From NCBI RefSeq assembly GCF_901709675.1, contig NC_051097.1, positions 1,309,039-1,373,038 on the forward strand: a DNA stretch of 64,000 bases, in the 5' to 3' direction. The position numbers and the translations under genes are program-made. Shown in pieces: positions 42,725 through 52,910 of this stretch (position 1 is the first letter of the stretch; each line of letters begins with the position of its first letter). Under the pieces are notes generated by a model. That model ran no database searches and was not told where the DNA came from. It was given only the letters and a program-made list of their open reading frames with translations. The stretch comes from Syngnathus acus. Taxonomy: Eukaryota; Chordata; Actinopteri; Syngnathiformes; Syngnathidae.

Positions 42725-43470
42725 TTAGTTTGTTTGTTCTTTTGACACTATCTTTTGACACATATCTTTTCATTGTTAGTCAAAACATTTTCCTCTGTCC
42801 AGAACGTTCAGTAGTAATCCAAAGCTGGCGTCTAGCATGAATCAAAACATCAGATATAATCAAGTACTGAACATTTTTAGATGACTTTGGCAGTGTCCGT
42901 GATTTAGAAAATCATCAGGCATGCATTAAACAGTTCCTTAAGGGTCATTAAGCTTTTCAGGCAATGTATCAAAAAACATTTGTTATTTCAAAGTGCACAG
43001 AAATACATATCAGATCATAAAGTTATAAAAACTTTTGTCATTACCACCTATCAAAAACTGCCTAGTTATGTCGTCTTTATTGATTTGGTGTGTAGGTATA
43101 TGCTTAAAATGTTTCTTTTATTGATTTAATATGTGAATCTACCTGTCTGCTTATGTACTTTATTCAATGAGGTTTGAGCATATCTGGTTTTGTAGCTAGG
43201 CAGGACTTTTTGTGTTTCGACCCCATTTCTTCACTTCCTCTGTTGACCTCAGTTTAACTGAGGACACCAAAACCGTTGATACTACCAGGAGCAGCCGAAA
43301 GAAGAGGATCAAGAGAAAAAATGCGAGAGAAAAATACATGAACAAATAACGAAATACATACATACATATACTATATGTACATATAGACAGACAGACACTG
43401 AACGATTGCCCACTCGGTCACTCAGTCACTTGTCTCGGTCATTCTGACACCCGGTCACTCAGTCATTCAG

Positions 43471-43519
<49 letters not shown>

Positions 43520-43799
43520 AGTGTTAACTAATTTGTAATAGTATTGCAAGCAGTTTAAACTCTAATGGAATATGTGAATGTCCATATCAGTTTAATCAAA
43601 TTCTAATACTACTTTACCTTTGTATAAGGGATAGCCTTCTCAAAGCATAGTTGTCGTAATTTATTCAATCCATTGTTTTACCAACATTTAATCATTGATC
43701 AATCACGTATCTTAAATCATGCTTTTCCTCCTCCGAGAAGCGACTATGTACTCCAAACCCAAACCATTTTATAGGGAAAAAAAAAATTGTTGAATTTAT
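42725..43799. other. No gene; contains a (TCAA)n microsatellite
   Basis: AT-rich DNA. A tcaa tetranucleotide run occupies about 43467-43516, preceded by cagtcactcggtcattc-like repeats. Nothing coding is supported. Confidence 0.6.
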
Positions 43800-44905
43800 T
43801 TCAAAGTCATAGTCAAAGTCTGCTTTATTGTCAATTTTTCACATGTCAAGACATACAAAGAGATTGAAATTGCGTTTCCTACTATCCCACGGTGACAAGA
43901 CATATAACACATTCAAGTAAACAATACAAAAAGTAAAAATAAGAAGGCACATACAATGAATAAATAAGAGCAATGAATAAATAAGAGCAACTTGGTGGAA
44001 ATGGTGCAATTATGCATACAGCAGACAGTCAGTATAATAGCGCGAAAGTACAGGAGGAGTAGTGTAAGTGGATTAGTGCAAGGCAGCCATCGTGGCCCAA
44101 AAGGCCAGGACATCATGTAGCCGAGGGTGGAGGGGGGAGAGAGTTCAGGATCCTAACAGCCTGGAGTATGAAGCTGTTGGTGAGTCTGGTGGTGCGGGAG
44201 CGCAGGCTTCTGTACCTCTTCCCAGAGGGCAGTAGATCAAACAAAGTGTGAGCGGGGTGACTCACATCACTCACAATCGTGTTTGCCTTGCGGGTGAGAT
44301 GGGAGGTGTAAATGTCCTTCAGGGAGGGGAGTGAAGCAACAATAATTCTTCCAGCTGTGTTCACTATGCGCTGCAGGGCCTTCCTGTTGTATTCAGTGCA
44401 GCTTCCTCCCCACACAGTGATACAGCTGGAGAGGACGCTCTCAATGGTGCCTCGGTAGAATTTGGTCATGATGGCTGGTGGAGCACTTGCTCGCCTGAGT
44501 TTCCGCAGGAAGTACAGGCGGCGCTGAGCTTTCTTCGCCAGTGATGCAGTGTTGGTGGTCCAGGAGAGGTCTTCACTGATGTGCACCCCCAGGAATCTGG
44601 TGCTGCTCACTCTCCCCACCACAGTACCGTCGATGGTCAGTGGCAGGTGTTGGGTGTGACCCTTTTTGGAAGTCAACAACAATCTCCTAGGTCTTGCCGA
44701 CGTTCAGCAGGAGGTTGTTGTCCCTGCACCACGTGGTCAGAAGGTCGACCTCCAACCTGTATTGAGTCTCGTCGCCCTTGGTGATGAGACCCACCAGAGT
44801 CGTGTCGTCAGCAATTTCACTAAGCGGTTGTTGCTGTAGGTTGCAGTGCAGTCATGCGTCAGCAGGGTGAAGAGCAGCGGACTGAGCACGCAGCCTTGGG
44901 GGGCC
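43800..44905 (-). pseudogene. L2-like LINE, 3' half, 5' truncated
   Basis: On the minus strand the reverse transcriptase is entered at about 44905 near the '[10 protein letters not shown]' position and continues, with a frame change near 44680, into the C-terminal region (44682 to 44113): FLGVHISEDLSW, KKAQRRLYFLRKLRR, SCITVWGGSC and LLPSGKRYRSLRSRTTRL. About 310 bp of 3' UTR follow, ending in repeated 'gactttgactatgactttg'-type tail units. 5' truncation is typical of LINE insertion. ERV copy 2 lies about 20 bp further right. Confidence 0.75.
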
Positions 44906-44927
44906 AACAATTATTTGTTTGTATGTT

Positions 44928-45356
44928 TGTTAGGGTAGTGTTCACTCTAACTTATTTTGCAAGAACCACACTGGAGACAAGTTAGTCGTTTCAGACACCT
45001 GCAGGCGGAGAGTTCACTCGTCGCTGTGCTTACAGCGATGGTCGAATGAAGTCTGAAGTCAGGCCTCATCAGGTGCATATTTATTGAGAAGAAACACAGT
45101 GGGGTTGAAAGTGGGGGTGTGGGAACACAGGATGGGGTGAAGCCGCTCCCCTGCTGATCAAAGCATAGCAGGGGGCCTTTTACGACTTTGTGGAAACAAA
45201 GCAACTTTGATTGCTTCCTCTGCAGCTAGTCAATCAGGTGAAAAGATCTTAGCACTTTGGTCTACTACTTTTGGTAAGACAGGACAAGCTAGGTAAATTA
45301 TTACAGGTTACATTCCAACATAATCATACGATGAAGATATTCTGCAAACCCTAACA
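44928..45356 (-). repeat. 3' LTR of ERV copy 2
   Basis: 429 bp, TGTTAGGG...CCCTAACA on either strand. By eye it is identical to 50806-51234. On the minus strand it contains 'tcaataaatatgcacctgat', providing an AATAAA poly(A) signal at about 45080. Confidence 0.95.
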
Positions 45357-45372
45357 TATCCCCCCTGTTTTA
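45357..45372 (-). promoter_or_regulatory. Polypurine tract of ERV copy 2
   Basis: On the minus strand AAAACAGGGGGGATA directly precedes the 3' LTR. It primes plus-strand DNA synthesis in retroviruses. Confidence 0.8.
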
Positions 45373-45676
45373 TCGTATGAGTATGTCAACCCCGACCAAT
45401 CAAACATAAGAAAGAAAATACAATGACAGCAACAATTTCCAGTGAAGACGAGGTATTTCCCTCAATGCTCCAGTCCAAATTTTGTGTGCAACTGAAAAAC
45501 CTGCGGCCAGATTAAAATGCAGGAAAAGAGTTACACGGCCCCTCTGCCTTAGGCGACCAGAATGTTACCAATAAAAAAAGAAAAAGAAAAACACAGAAAC
45601 AGTACGTCATTGTACCCATCACTTGCAAGGCATTTTCGATGGTCAAATCATCAAGTTTCTGTAAAAGAATGCTGAG

Positions 45677-47236
45677 CTAAACAGCATCTACGCAATCCAC
45701 GTCTCGCAGCACATCATAGTCATCACATCCGTCATCTCTGAGAAGTTGTATATGCACTTGTGCCACGGTAGAAGACACAAACCTTGTCACAGCAGACTTC
45801 AAACACGGGATAACACAGGTCGTAAACAAGCACAACAATACCAGCACAGCAAGCACAGGCGTCACAAGTCTCAACAGCAACTGCCACCACGCGCCAGAGA
45901 ATAGCCATGAAAAGAAATCCCATTGATGTGGGATGTTATCCTCCGACATGGCCTGCTGCAAATTCCTCAGTGAGTTCATGGCTTCCTTGATGTGCGTGTC
46001 GTTATCTCCTGGAATGTATGTGCAACAGGAAGTCCCAATGATGTGGCACACACCACCTTGTGCTGCCGTCAACAAGTCCAGAACCATCCTGTTTTGCAAG
46101 ACCATTAGTCTAATAGCCTGGATCTCTCTATTTTGTCCATCATCGACTTGCAGTGAGAGGTTCACAAAGGATTGAAAACGATAGTTCAGTGTCTCGATGA
46201 AGAGAGATTGTTTTCCAACTCCGATCCAAGGAAAAAGCGCATGAACAACTTTGTTTCCGACAGGCCATATTTTATGGTCGTCCGGAACATTTGCACCCCA
46301 GACAGGGTCATGGGGGTCAAAGGTTGTAATCGCCCTGCGGCGACGTCCAGAAGAGTTGTGTGCTGTCGTCAGCTGACGATGTTGAATCCTGTAGGTGTGG
46401 TCTGTCACCCACACTGGTGCACACACTCCTGTCCAGTTGGCGGGCAGCATCGGATAAACCTTGTGACCACAAAGCCACCAGCCGTTCTGTATGAAGTATG
46501 TTCCGTTTGATGGTGCAGCCATGTTGGTCGGAGAGCCCTCACCACCTGAAATGGCTCTCTTATCTTGACACTCAGTGGCGATGTCCAAAGCTCCCATCCA
46601 GTTCCCTCCTGGAGAGCAGTCTCTGTCAATGCATTTGTGGGTCTCACTTCCTTGGATGTAACACGTATAGTTCACTCCAGGTGGCCGGTCTGTGAAGGCC
46701 ACCTGCGGCAGTGTCCGTCCTTTAACAGTCACATTGAGATTTGTCCAGAAAAGCTGATCACAGGTACCTTCCGCAAGTCCAGGGCGGGACGGGTCGGCAT
46801 CACTGACTGTGACAGCACGGTGTTGATATCCAACTCCTCCCATGGATGCCATGCATTTCGCTTCAGTGACATTCATTGCTCTGGCCTCCAAGTGAACTTG
46901 TGTGGAGGACGGAGGGAGTTTGGAACACACATAGCAGCCCTCCTGTGTGTGCGATCTCACAGTGAATTTGACGTAGCGGTACCACGTGTTGGTTTCGTAT
47001 GGGTTTCTCGGGTCCCATGACCAGTCCTCAAAGTTCTCATCGTGTGACCATCGTTTTCCACGGTCAACATTGTCACTTGGTCTGTTCAGTTGAGTCCATA
47101 GACCATAGCACGCTCCAGCCACAACGCAGCAGAGGATCCATCCGGCATATGGAGCCCCGTTGCTACTAGGATGGCAGAGACACCGGGACATCCCCTCGCC
47201 TAGCGGAGTGGGGATCGTTGTTTTCTTCACCAACAT
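45677..47236 (-). CDS. ERV family 1 envelope glycoprotein, intact ORF
   Basis: 519 codons, uninterrupted. A hydrophobic signal segment is at about 32-48. The surface subunit (to about 301) has many Cys residues, N-glycosylation sequons near 122, 168, 189, 244, 267 and 294, and a WWLCG motif at 253-257 that resembles, but lacks the first Cys of, the CWLC motif of gammaretroviruses. A furin-type RRRR site lies at 298-301. The transmembrane subunit carries further sequons (359, 412), CX6CC at C397/C404-C405, and a membrane anchor at about 453-480, followed by a cytoplasmic tail of roughly 39 residues. Such proteins mediate receptor binding and membrane fusion; some have been co-opted by hosts. 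The broken relative is at 38750-41373. Whether it is expressed is unknown, and only the ORF shows that selection or youth has kept it open. Confidence 0.9.
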   Translation of the reverse strand: MLVKKTTIPTPLGEGMSRCLCHPSSNGAPYAGWILCCVVAGACYGLWTQLNRPSDNVDRGKRWSHDENFEDWSWDPRNPYETNTWYRYVKFTVRSHTQEGCYVCSKLPPSSTQVHLEARAMNVTEAKCMASMGGVGYQHRAVTVSDADPSRPGLAEGTCDQLFWTNLNVTVKGRTLPQVAFTDRPPGVNYTCYIQGSETHKCIDRDCSPGGNWMGALDIATECQDKRAISGGEGSPTNMAAPSNGTYFIQNGWWLCGHKVYPMLPANWTGVCAPVWVTDHTYRIQHRQLTTAHNSSGRRRRAITTFDPHDPVWGANVPDDHKIWPVGNKVVHALFPWIGVGKQSLFIETLNYRFQSFVNLSLQVDDGQNREIQAIRLMVLQNRMVLDLLTAAQGGVCHIIGTSCCTYIPGDNDTHIKEAMNSLRNLQQAMSEDNIPHQWDFFSWLFSGAWWQLLLRLVTPVLAVLVLLCLFTTCVIPCLKSAVTRFVSSTVAQVHIQLLRDDGCDDYDVLRDVDCVDAV

Positions 47237-47355
47237 TGAGACGTCCCACCCTAAACGATAGGACTCCTTTGAAGTTAGTCTTCCCCACCACTCCGAATTA
47301 GGGGTCCAACACTCTCTGCAACTTGCAGTGGCTGAGGTGAATCCAGCTTGGCCGT

Positions 47356-47715
47356 TCAGCTATCTTTACTGCGGTGGGGGTAGTCAGCAGGACTTGGAAT
47401 GGTCCTCCTTACTGCGGTGGGGGTAGTCAGCAGGACTTGGAATGGTCCCTCCCACCGTGGGCTGGCCCAGTTCTTTCTTTTGATGACTTTGATGTAGACC
47501 CAGTCTCCTGGCTTGATGGGGTTGTCGACCTGTGAGGATGAAAGATCAGGCGGCAGTAAATTTGCATTTGACACCTCTGTCAGTCTGAGCGTTCTGATCA
47601 TGTAATCTGCCAGGGACTGTTCTTCAATTTTATTGCCCTTTTGAATTGGGCAAATAAGAGTGTCTGCGAGAAGTGTTTGAGCACTTCCGAATGACTCCTC
47701 CTGACCAAAGACCAT
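47356..47715 (-). pseudogene. Integrase C-terminal remnant of ERV copy 2
   Basis: A 119-codon frame that contains KPGDWVYIKVIKRK and [17 protein letters not shown] (about residues 68-101), the C-terminal DNA-binding domain signature of gammaretrovirus-like integrases, next to env as in intact viruses. The zinc-binding and DDE catalytic domains are absent. A 43-bp tandem duplication (units starting at about 47367 and 47410) alters the end of the frame. It cannot act as an integrase; it may survive because it overlaps sequences needed for env splicing, which is inference. Confidence 0.8.
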
Positions 47716-49360
47716 TTATGACAGAGGCTATCCCATTTATTGCCTCCTGTTTTATAGGAGATTCTCTGATCTTGGTTACTGGAGGAACGGACCTTAAGTC
47801 CTGTAGCAGATGGTTCCTTTGCCCATCCCCTTCTCAGTTAAATAATGTTGATTAGCCAGGGAAACGCATAAGCGCGTGCCCTTCCAAACAGCTACACCAC
47901 TTCCTCATGGCTTCTTCAGTCACTTTTCAATCATCTTCCAATTGTTTACAGCAAAAGTTTGAGAAAAAAAACTAACTCAATGGTACAACGCCGTATGTAT
48001 TAGAGAATCTATATGCAGTAAAGTGTTGTATATATATAATTATTTATTTATTTTTTAAATTTTTTTTTTTTTTTTTTTTTATCTCCCACTCTCTATACAA
48101 CATTCCCCCCTTCTGAGGCTTGGCGACGCCCATGTCTCACACCTTGACAAACTGTCTGGGAGGATGTGTTCTTTACCACATATGACTCTATCATCATTTA
48201 ATTTGATTTTCCTTCCAAAACGCTTCTCAGTTTCCCAGTTCACACATCTTCTGCATGTGTTACTGGTTCTCCAGTTATTTTATCTAGTTAATTAGCAATC
48301 CAAAAGCAACCTTTTTATTTCCTTTATGTATTTATTTCTTCCTTAGCATTTAACGTACTCAAAATCACTCTTTCTTCAAAGTCGCTCTACTAATTTTTGA
48401 TAGTAGTGTCCAACAACGTCAACCATTCAACCTGTATATTCCCTTCATTCAGGCAATCAGTCATCAATGCTCATTTGCATCTCACACACAGTCTCCAAGA
48501 AGGAGACTTTCTATCACGTCGGTCCCAATTCATCCAAGCTCACCACACAACATTCACATACTGTTTTCATCTCAAGGTTCCTGATAGAACAAACCACCAA
48601 TCCAAAAAAAAAACTCAACACACAAAAAAACTGCTGGCAAATCAATCAGAAGTCTTTCTTTGTTTTTAAATTTGAAGAACCCAATCTCTCAGAATCAGCT
48701 CGCATATAGAAGTTTGTATAATCTTATAACACAACCAGTCAATTATTTCTATTAAATGTGAACGTCTTAAATTCACAATTTTGATTCTTCCAATTCCTGA
48801 AAGCATGTTCTGTCGTGTCTTACTTAACATGCACTAGTGTGGATCAGTTTCTGCTCGCAAACAGATTTCTCTCTTTTCCTCTCATTTTTATCTTTCAATA
48901 GCGTTTCTGTTCTGCGGTGCAAATTGGATAGACCACAGTCTAGCAAATTTCTGTACACTAAAAGGTCAGCCAATTTTCATCATTTTAACACACATGCACA
49001 GCTCTCGCGCGCGTAAGGTAGATCCCAGCACCAATGATTCGTCACAGGCTGGCCATTTCCTGTGGTCGATCATGAGCTGGTCCCTCCCACGCACACGAGG
49101 ACAGCACATTCTAAGTTTTATTTATCTTCTAGAAGCCAGTTGCATTCATTTACCACTTGATTTGCAAATTTTAACTTTAGTGTACATACACAATTTGATC
49201 TCTGGTCATACAACAGCATTGTCATACTCCTTGCATGGACAGGAGCTCTAACAATCTAAAAACGTTCTAATAATCTGACAATGACATGTCTTGCTTTCAT
49301 ATGGACATCTGTTATTTCTTCCTCTGTAGGAGCACAAGAGATCACAGGGGAGGAATCTAG
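47716..49360 (-). other. Non-coding spacer of ERV copy 2 in place of pol
   Basis: 1.6 kb with no frame resembling protease, reverse transcriptase or RNase H. A long T run lies near 48058-48080. It matches the spacer of copy 1 (36876-38400) in order, so it was inherited, not created by deletion in this copy. Confidence 0.75.
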
Positions 49361-50140
49361 TCACGCTGACAATTTGGCTTTTCCTCTGCCCCTTCCTCCA
49401 CCCTTTGATTGGTATTGTTTTGCAAAACGACACGCTCTTGCCAAGTGTCCTCGTCTCCCACAGTTCCAACAGTTGTCAGAATCTGATGGGGGTTTTGAAT
49501 TATATTGCGGCCTGCGACCTTGTTGGCCTCTACCTCTTCCTCTGGCCTGCTGGGACCCATGAAAGAAGACTGTTGTATCTTCATCTAGGTCAACATCATC
49601 ATCATCGCCTAGATGAAATACATCAGAACTTTTGGCCCATTGCATAGTTGTTGTCACACTTGCAATATCTACTTCCACCAAATGTATCCTCACCCAGTTG
49701 CCGAAGTCGGGGGGGGAAACAGTGATGAGCGCGTTTTTAAGACGTTGCTGATAAGCACTCTCAGCCGCATCATCGAATGGGGTGCCACTGTGCACCCAGA
49801 ATTCTTTTTCAAATCTTAATTGAATGGCGGTCTCGTCACTTTTTATCTTTCCAGGTTTTGTCTCCTGAATTTGTTCTCTTTTCTCTTGTGAAGCTTTCAA
49901 CCACATTCTAGCACAAATCAATTCTTTCTCTTTACTTTTCTTTTTCAGTCCCTTTGACTTCCTATTCACACTCTCCTCCAAAACATCAACCACTATCTTC
50001 CACACTTCAACTTTCAACTTCCCTTCTACTCCATACTTTTTCTTCCACTTTGGCATGTATTGCATACAATTAAGAAATTTACATGCCATGTACTTCTCAT
50101 CTCCTTCAAGAGCTAGGGATTTACCGGTTTTGTTTCCCAT
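49361..50140 (-). CDS. ERV family 1 Gag, short form
   Basis: 259 codons from MGNKTGKS, with the Gly-2 of a retroviral myristoylation signal. A basic matrix-like region follows (about 1-105, with KWKKKYG and GLKKKSKEKE clusters), then a short segment (105-170) that looks like the end of a capsid domain, an acidic patch DDDDVDLDED, an RG-rich stretch, and one CCHC zinc knuckle at C224-C227-H232-C237 (CWNCGRRGHLARAC). Retroviral Gag proteins are usually 450-650 residues, so most of the capsid domain, including the expected major homology region, appears to be missing. It may still bind membrane and RNA but probably cannot build a normal particle alone. Confidence 0.85.
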   Translation of the reverse strand: MGNKTGKSLALEGDEKYMACKFLNCMQYMPKWKKKYGVEGKLKVEVWKIVVDVLEESVNRKSKGLKKKSKEKELICARMWLKASQEKREQIQETKPGKIKSDETAIQLRFEKEFWVHSGTPFDDAAESAYQQRLKNALITVSPPDFGNWVRIHLVEVDIASVTTTMQWAKSSDVFHLGDDDDVDLDEDTTVFFHGSQQARGRGRGQQGRRPQYNSKPPSDSDNCWNCGRRGHLARACRFAKQYQSKGGGRGRGKAKLSA

Positions 50141-50457
50141 CTTAATTAGGTATTTTAGGTTTATACAATTTTTTTATTTTTTTTTTATTTTCTTTGAGGA
50201 TCCTCAATGCAGGTTTAAATTGACCTTCCACCAAATTCTCTTTGCGGTCAATTTATCCTACCAGTCGCACTCTCAACCACACAAACACCAGCGCTTTTTA
50301 TTTTTAGGCCTATCCAGGATGGGTGTAAAACCCTCCCAAACAGCTTGGAAGAACGGACAAAAAAAAAGAAAGAATCTACGCCCTTATTCAATTAGGAAAA
50401 AGAGACTCTGTCTTTTCTTAGCCCGTTCCTTCCACTGGGACTAGAATCCCAACTGTT

Positions 50458-50577
50458 TCATAGCTTGGAAAAACCAAAGCCGTATCTCATAGCCCGGACA
50501 AACCAAAGCCGTATCTCATAGCTAGGACAAACCAAAGCCGTATCTCATAGCTCGGACAAACCAAAGCCGTATCAGCG
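50458..50577 (-). repeat. Leader tandem repeat of ERV copy 2
   Basis: Four units of about 31 bp (ggacaaaccaaagccgtatc with tcatagct) between the primer-binding site and gag. The location is that of retroviral packaging signals; the role is inferred. Confidence 0.85.
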
Positions 50578-50784
50578 CTTTTTCTTTAACTTACTTGTCC
50601 CCTGGTTCGTTGCACTGCCGGGTCCCGTCAATCCACCTCTGTCAGACGAAGGCAGACGTAAGACGCTGGCCCAGCGAAGGATTTCCTTCCCAGGTCTTTC
50701 TTTACCAGGCCCTCCTAATGGACGCTGGCCCGTCGACGGTGTACAGCGCGTCGTCCTCCGTCAGCCAGATGGCGGGTATGAGGG

Positions 50785-50802
50785 TCCCGGGTTTCGGCAC
50801 CA
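50785..50802 (-). promoter_or_regulatory. Primer-binding site, tRNA-Phe type
   Basis: On the minus strand TGGTGCCGAAACCCGGGA, three bases after the 5' LTR. This is complementary to the 3' end of vertebrate tRNA-Phe(GAA) including CCA, over all 18 positions as I recall that tRNA. Confidence 0.85.
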
Positions 50803-50805
50803 AAA

Positions 50806-51234
50806 TGTTAGGGTAGTGTTCACTCTAACTTATTTTGCAAGAACCACACTGGAGACAAGTTAGTCGTTTCAGACACCTGCAGGCGGAGAGTTCACTCGTC
50901 GCTGTGCTTACAGCGATGGTCGAATGAAGTCTGAAGTCAGGCCTCATCAGGTGCATATTTATTGAGAAGAAACACAGTGGGGTTGAAAGTGGGGGTGTGG
51001 GAACACAGGATGGGGTGAAGCCGCTCCCCTGCTGATCAAAGCATAGCAGGGGGCCTTTTACGACTTTGTGGAAACAAAGCAACTTTGATTGCTTCCTCTG
51101 CAGCTAGTCAATCAGGTGAAAAGATCTTAGCACTTTGGTCTACTACTTTTGGTAAGACAGGACAAGCTAGGTAAATTATTACAGGTTACATTCCAACATA
51201 ATCATACGATGAAGATATTCTGCAAACCCTAACA
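50806..51234 (-). repeat. 5' LTR of ERV copy 2
   Basis: 429 bp, by eye identical to 44928-45356. The ATGTT target repeat follows at 51235. Confidence 0.95.
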
Positions 51235-51239
51235 ATGTT

Positions 51240-52077
51240 CATTCTTTTCTCTTTGTCTCAGGTCCCAATCACGCCACTGTTTAAATGATCAATTTTTTTC
51301 GACATAATACTCAAGCAGTCATCTTAAATTTGTTCGATTTATCAGTCCCTTCCATTGTTTATCCTGCAAATGAATCACGTGAATAATGTGTTATTCAAAC
51401 TTTAACGTTCAAAAGCTGCTTTAAGTTATACACCTGTTTCCAATTCGTTTCTAGTCTGTATGTTATTGTTCCAGTTTTTTTTACATTCAATACTCTCCCA
51501 CCTATTTGATCCTATCTTGTAAAGGTCTACAATTTATTATAAGGTATTTTAAAACCCTCCCCACTTGTTACCAGGCTTTGGCTCCATTTCACGATGTTGT
51601 CTCCTGTTCACTTCATTTCTGCCGAGCTGCTACTTCTCATCCGTCTAGGATGTTGAAGACTTAAAAAGACTTAAAAACCATCAAATCTGAAAACACTTAA
51701 AATCTCACAATTCCCCCCTTTGTTTTTTTGGGGTTTTTTTTCCCCCTCCCCCTTTTGACACATTCTAAAAATGTGTCACTATGGATAAAAAGTAAAACTA
51801 AAAATGTCCATGGTAACATACCCATCGCCAGCTGGACTTCGGTGTACCTCCAGATGCCATCCTGGCCTAGAAAAACGATCACATTTACAAACTCATTATG
51901 AAAAGTAAGGGGTTAGTGTTAATGCATTCACAGACATGACACAAAATTCTCCAAGACTGCACTTGACAACCTGCAAAGTAAACACGAGTTTAACAAATAA
52001 AGCACAATCTGCTCCCTGGGTTGCTGTTAGAGGCTGCAATACAATTAGGTAAAACATCAAAACAGAGCAAGTCATCA
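51240..52077 (-). other. Unresolved, possibly older ERV-related sequence
   Basis: A pyrimidine run 'aattcccccctttg' at about 51709-51722 looks like a minus-strand polypurine tract, and a hydrophobic minus-strand segment near 52000-52100 is followed by a Cys-containing stretch. I cannot identify a family, and no intact gene is present. Confidence 0.3.
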
Positions 52078-52085
52078 CAAATTCC

Positions 52086-52873
52086 CAGAGATGGGACCAA
52101 GTCACACATGTGCAAGTCTCAAGTAAGTCTCAAGTCTTAACCTTCAAGTCTCAAGTAAGTCCCAAGTCATTTTTTTCTTGGGCAAGTCAAGTCAAGTCAA
52201 GTCCTTAAATAGGTCAAGTCAAGTCCAAGTCAAGTCCTTAAATAGGTCAAGTCCAAGTCAAGTCACCTTATTATTGCAATTTTACCCGCAGAATCTGATC
52301 TTAGTAGTGAAAAGACAAGATGTCAGTAACTTTAAGTAACCATCATTGTCCAATGTGTCTAACCTGTTTAAAAATGACAATAATTTGGATTTGCACTGTA
52401 ATTACTGAGATTCAGTAAAATACACCATGGAATCGAACAAAAAAGAAATTACCTCATACAATGATTTACTGACAGCTCAATCTAAACAAATGAACGTCTG
52501 CCGAAGGTACCGCTCCCGCTGACATGTTTGCGCATGTCTGATATAAAGGGGCGTGATTCGCCAATAAAAACGTTCGGTAGGTAGAGAGGGCACGACAGAT
52601 TTTTTTCAAAAAAACGTTTATTTCGAACATTAAAAAAATACAGGAAAAAATAAAATACAGAAAAATGATAACTCCATAGTACAATAGAACATAAAAGAAA
52701 GAAAAAAGATATTGCATTATAATTTTCCTTTATCGTAAAATCATATTTGTTCAAAAAAGGAGTAGAAGGAAGCCTAAGCTTATCTGACTCTACCCCATGT
52801 AACTACATGTTTCTATTTGATTCTGTCAAGAATTTGTCCGTAATCAATATATTAAAGAAAAAAAAACATATAT

Positions 52874-52910
<37 letters not shown>

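Larger units (their letters stand above)
44928..51234 (-). mobile_element. ERV family 1, copy 2 (young provirus lacking pol)
   Basis: A 6.3-kb provirus with two 429-bp LTRs that look identical, a perfect 5-bp target duplication ATGTT (44923-44927 and 51235-51239), a primer-binding site, a leader with tandem repeats, a short gag ORF, a long non-coding spacer, an integrase remnant, an intact env ORF and a polypurine tract. Protease, reverse transcriptase and RNase H are missing, so movement must have used enzymes from another virus. Identical LTRs indicate recent insertion. The envelope type and the integrase remnant suggest a gamma-like retrovirus; this is an inference from motifs. Confidence 0.92.

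Noticed and set aside
42725-43799. Short open frames and a tcaa repeat as a possible gene
   Set aside because: No frame of meaningful length or homology; the repeat is a simple microsatellite.
45732-47020. Frames on both strands overlapping env (for example 46565-47020 +)
   Set aside because: Antisense or shifted shadows of the 519-codon envelope ORF.
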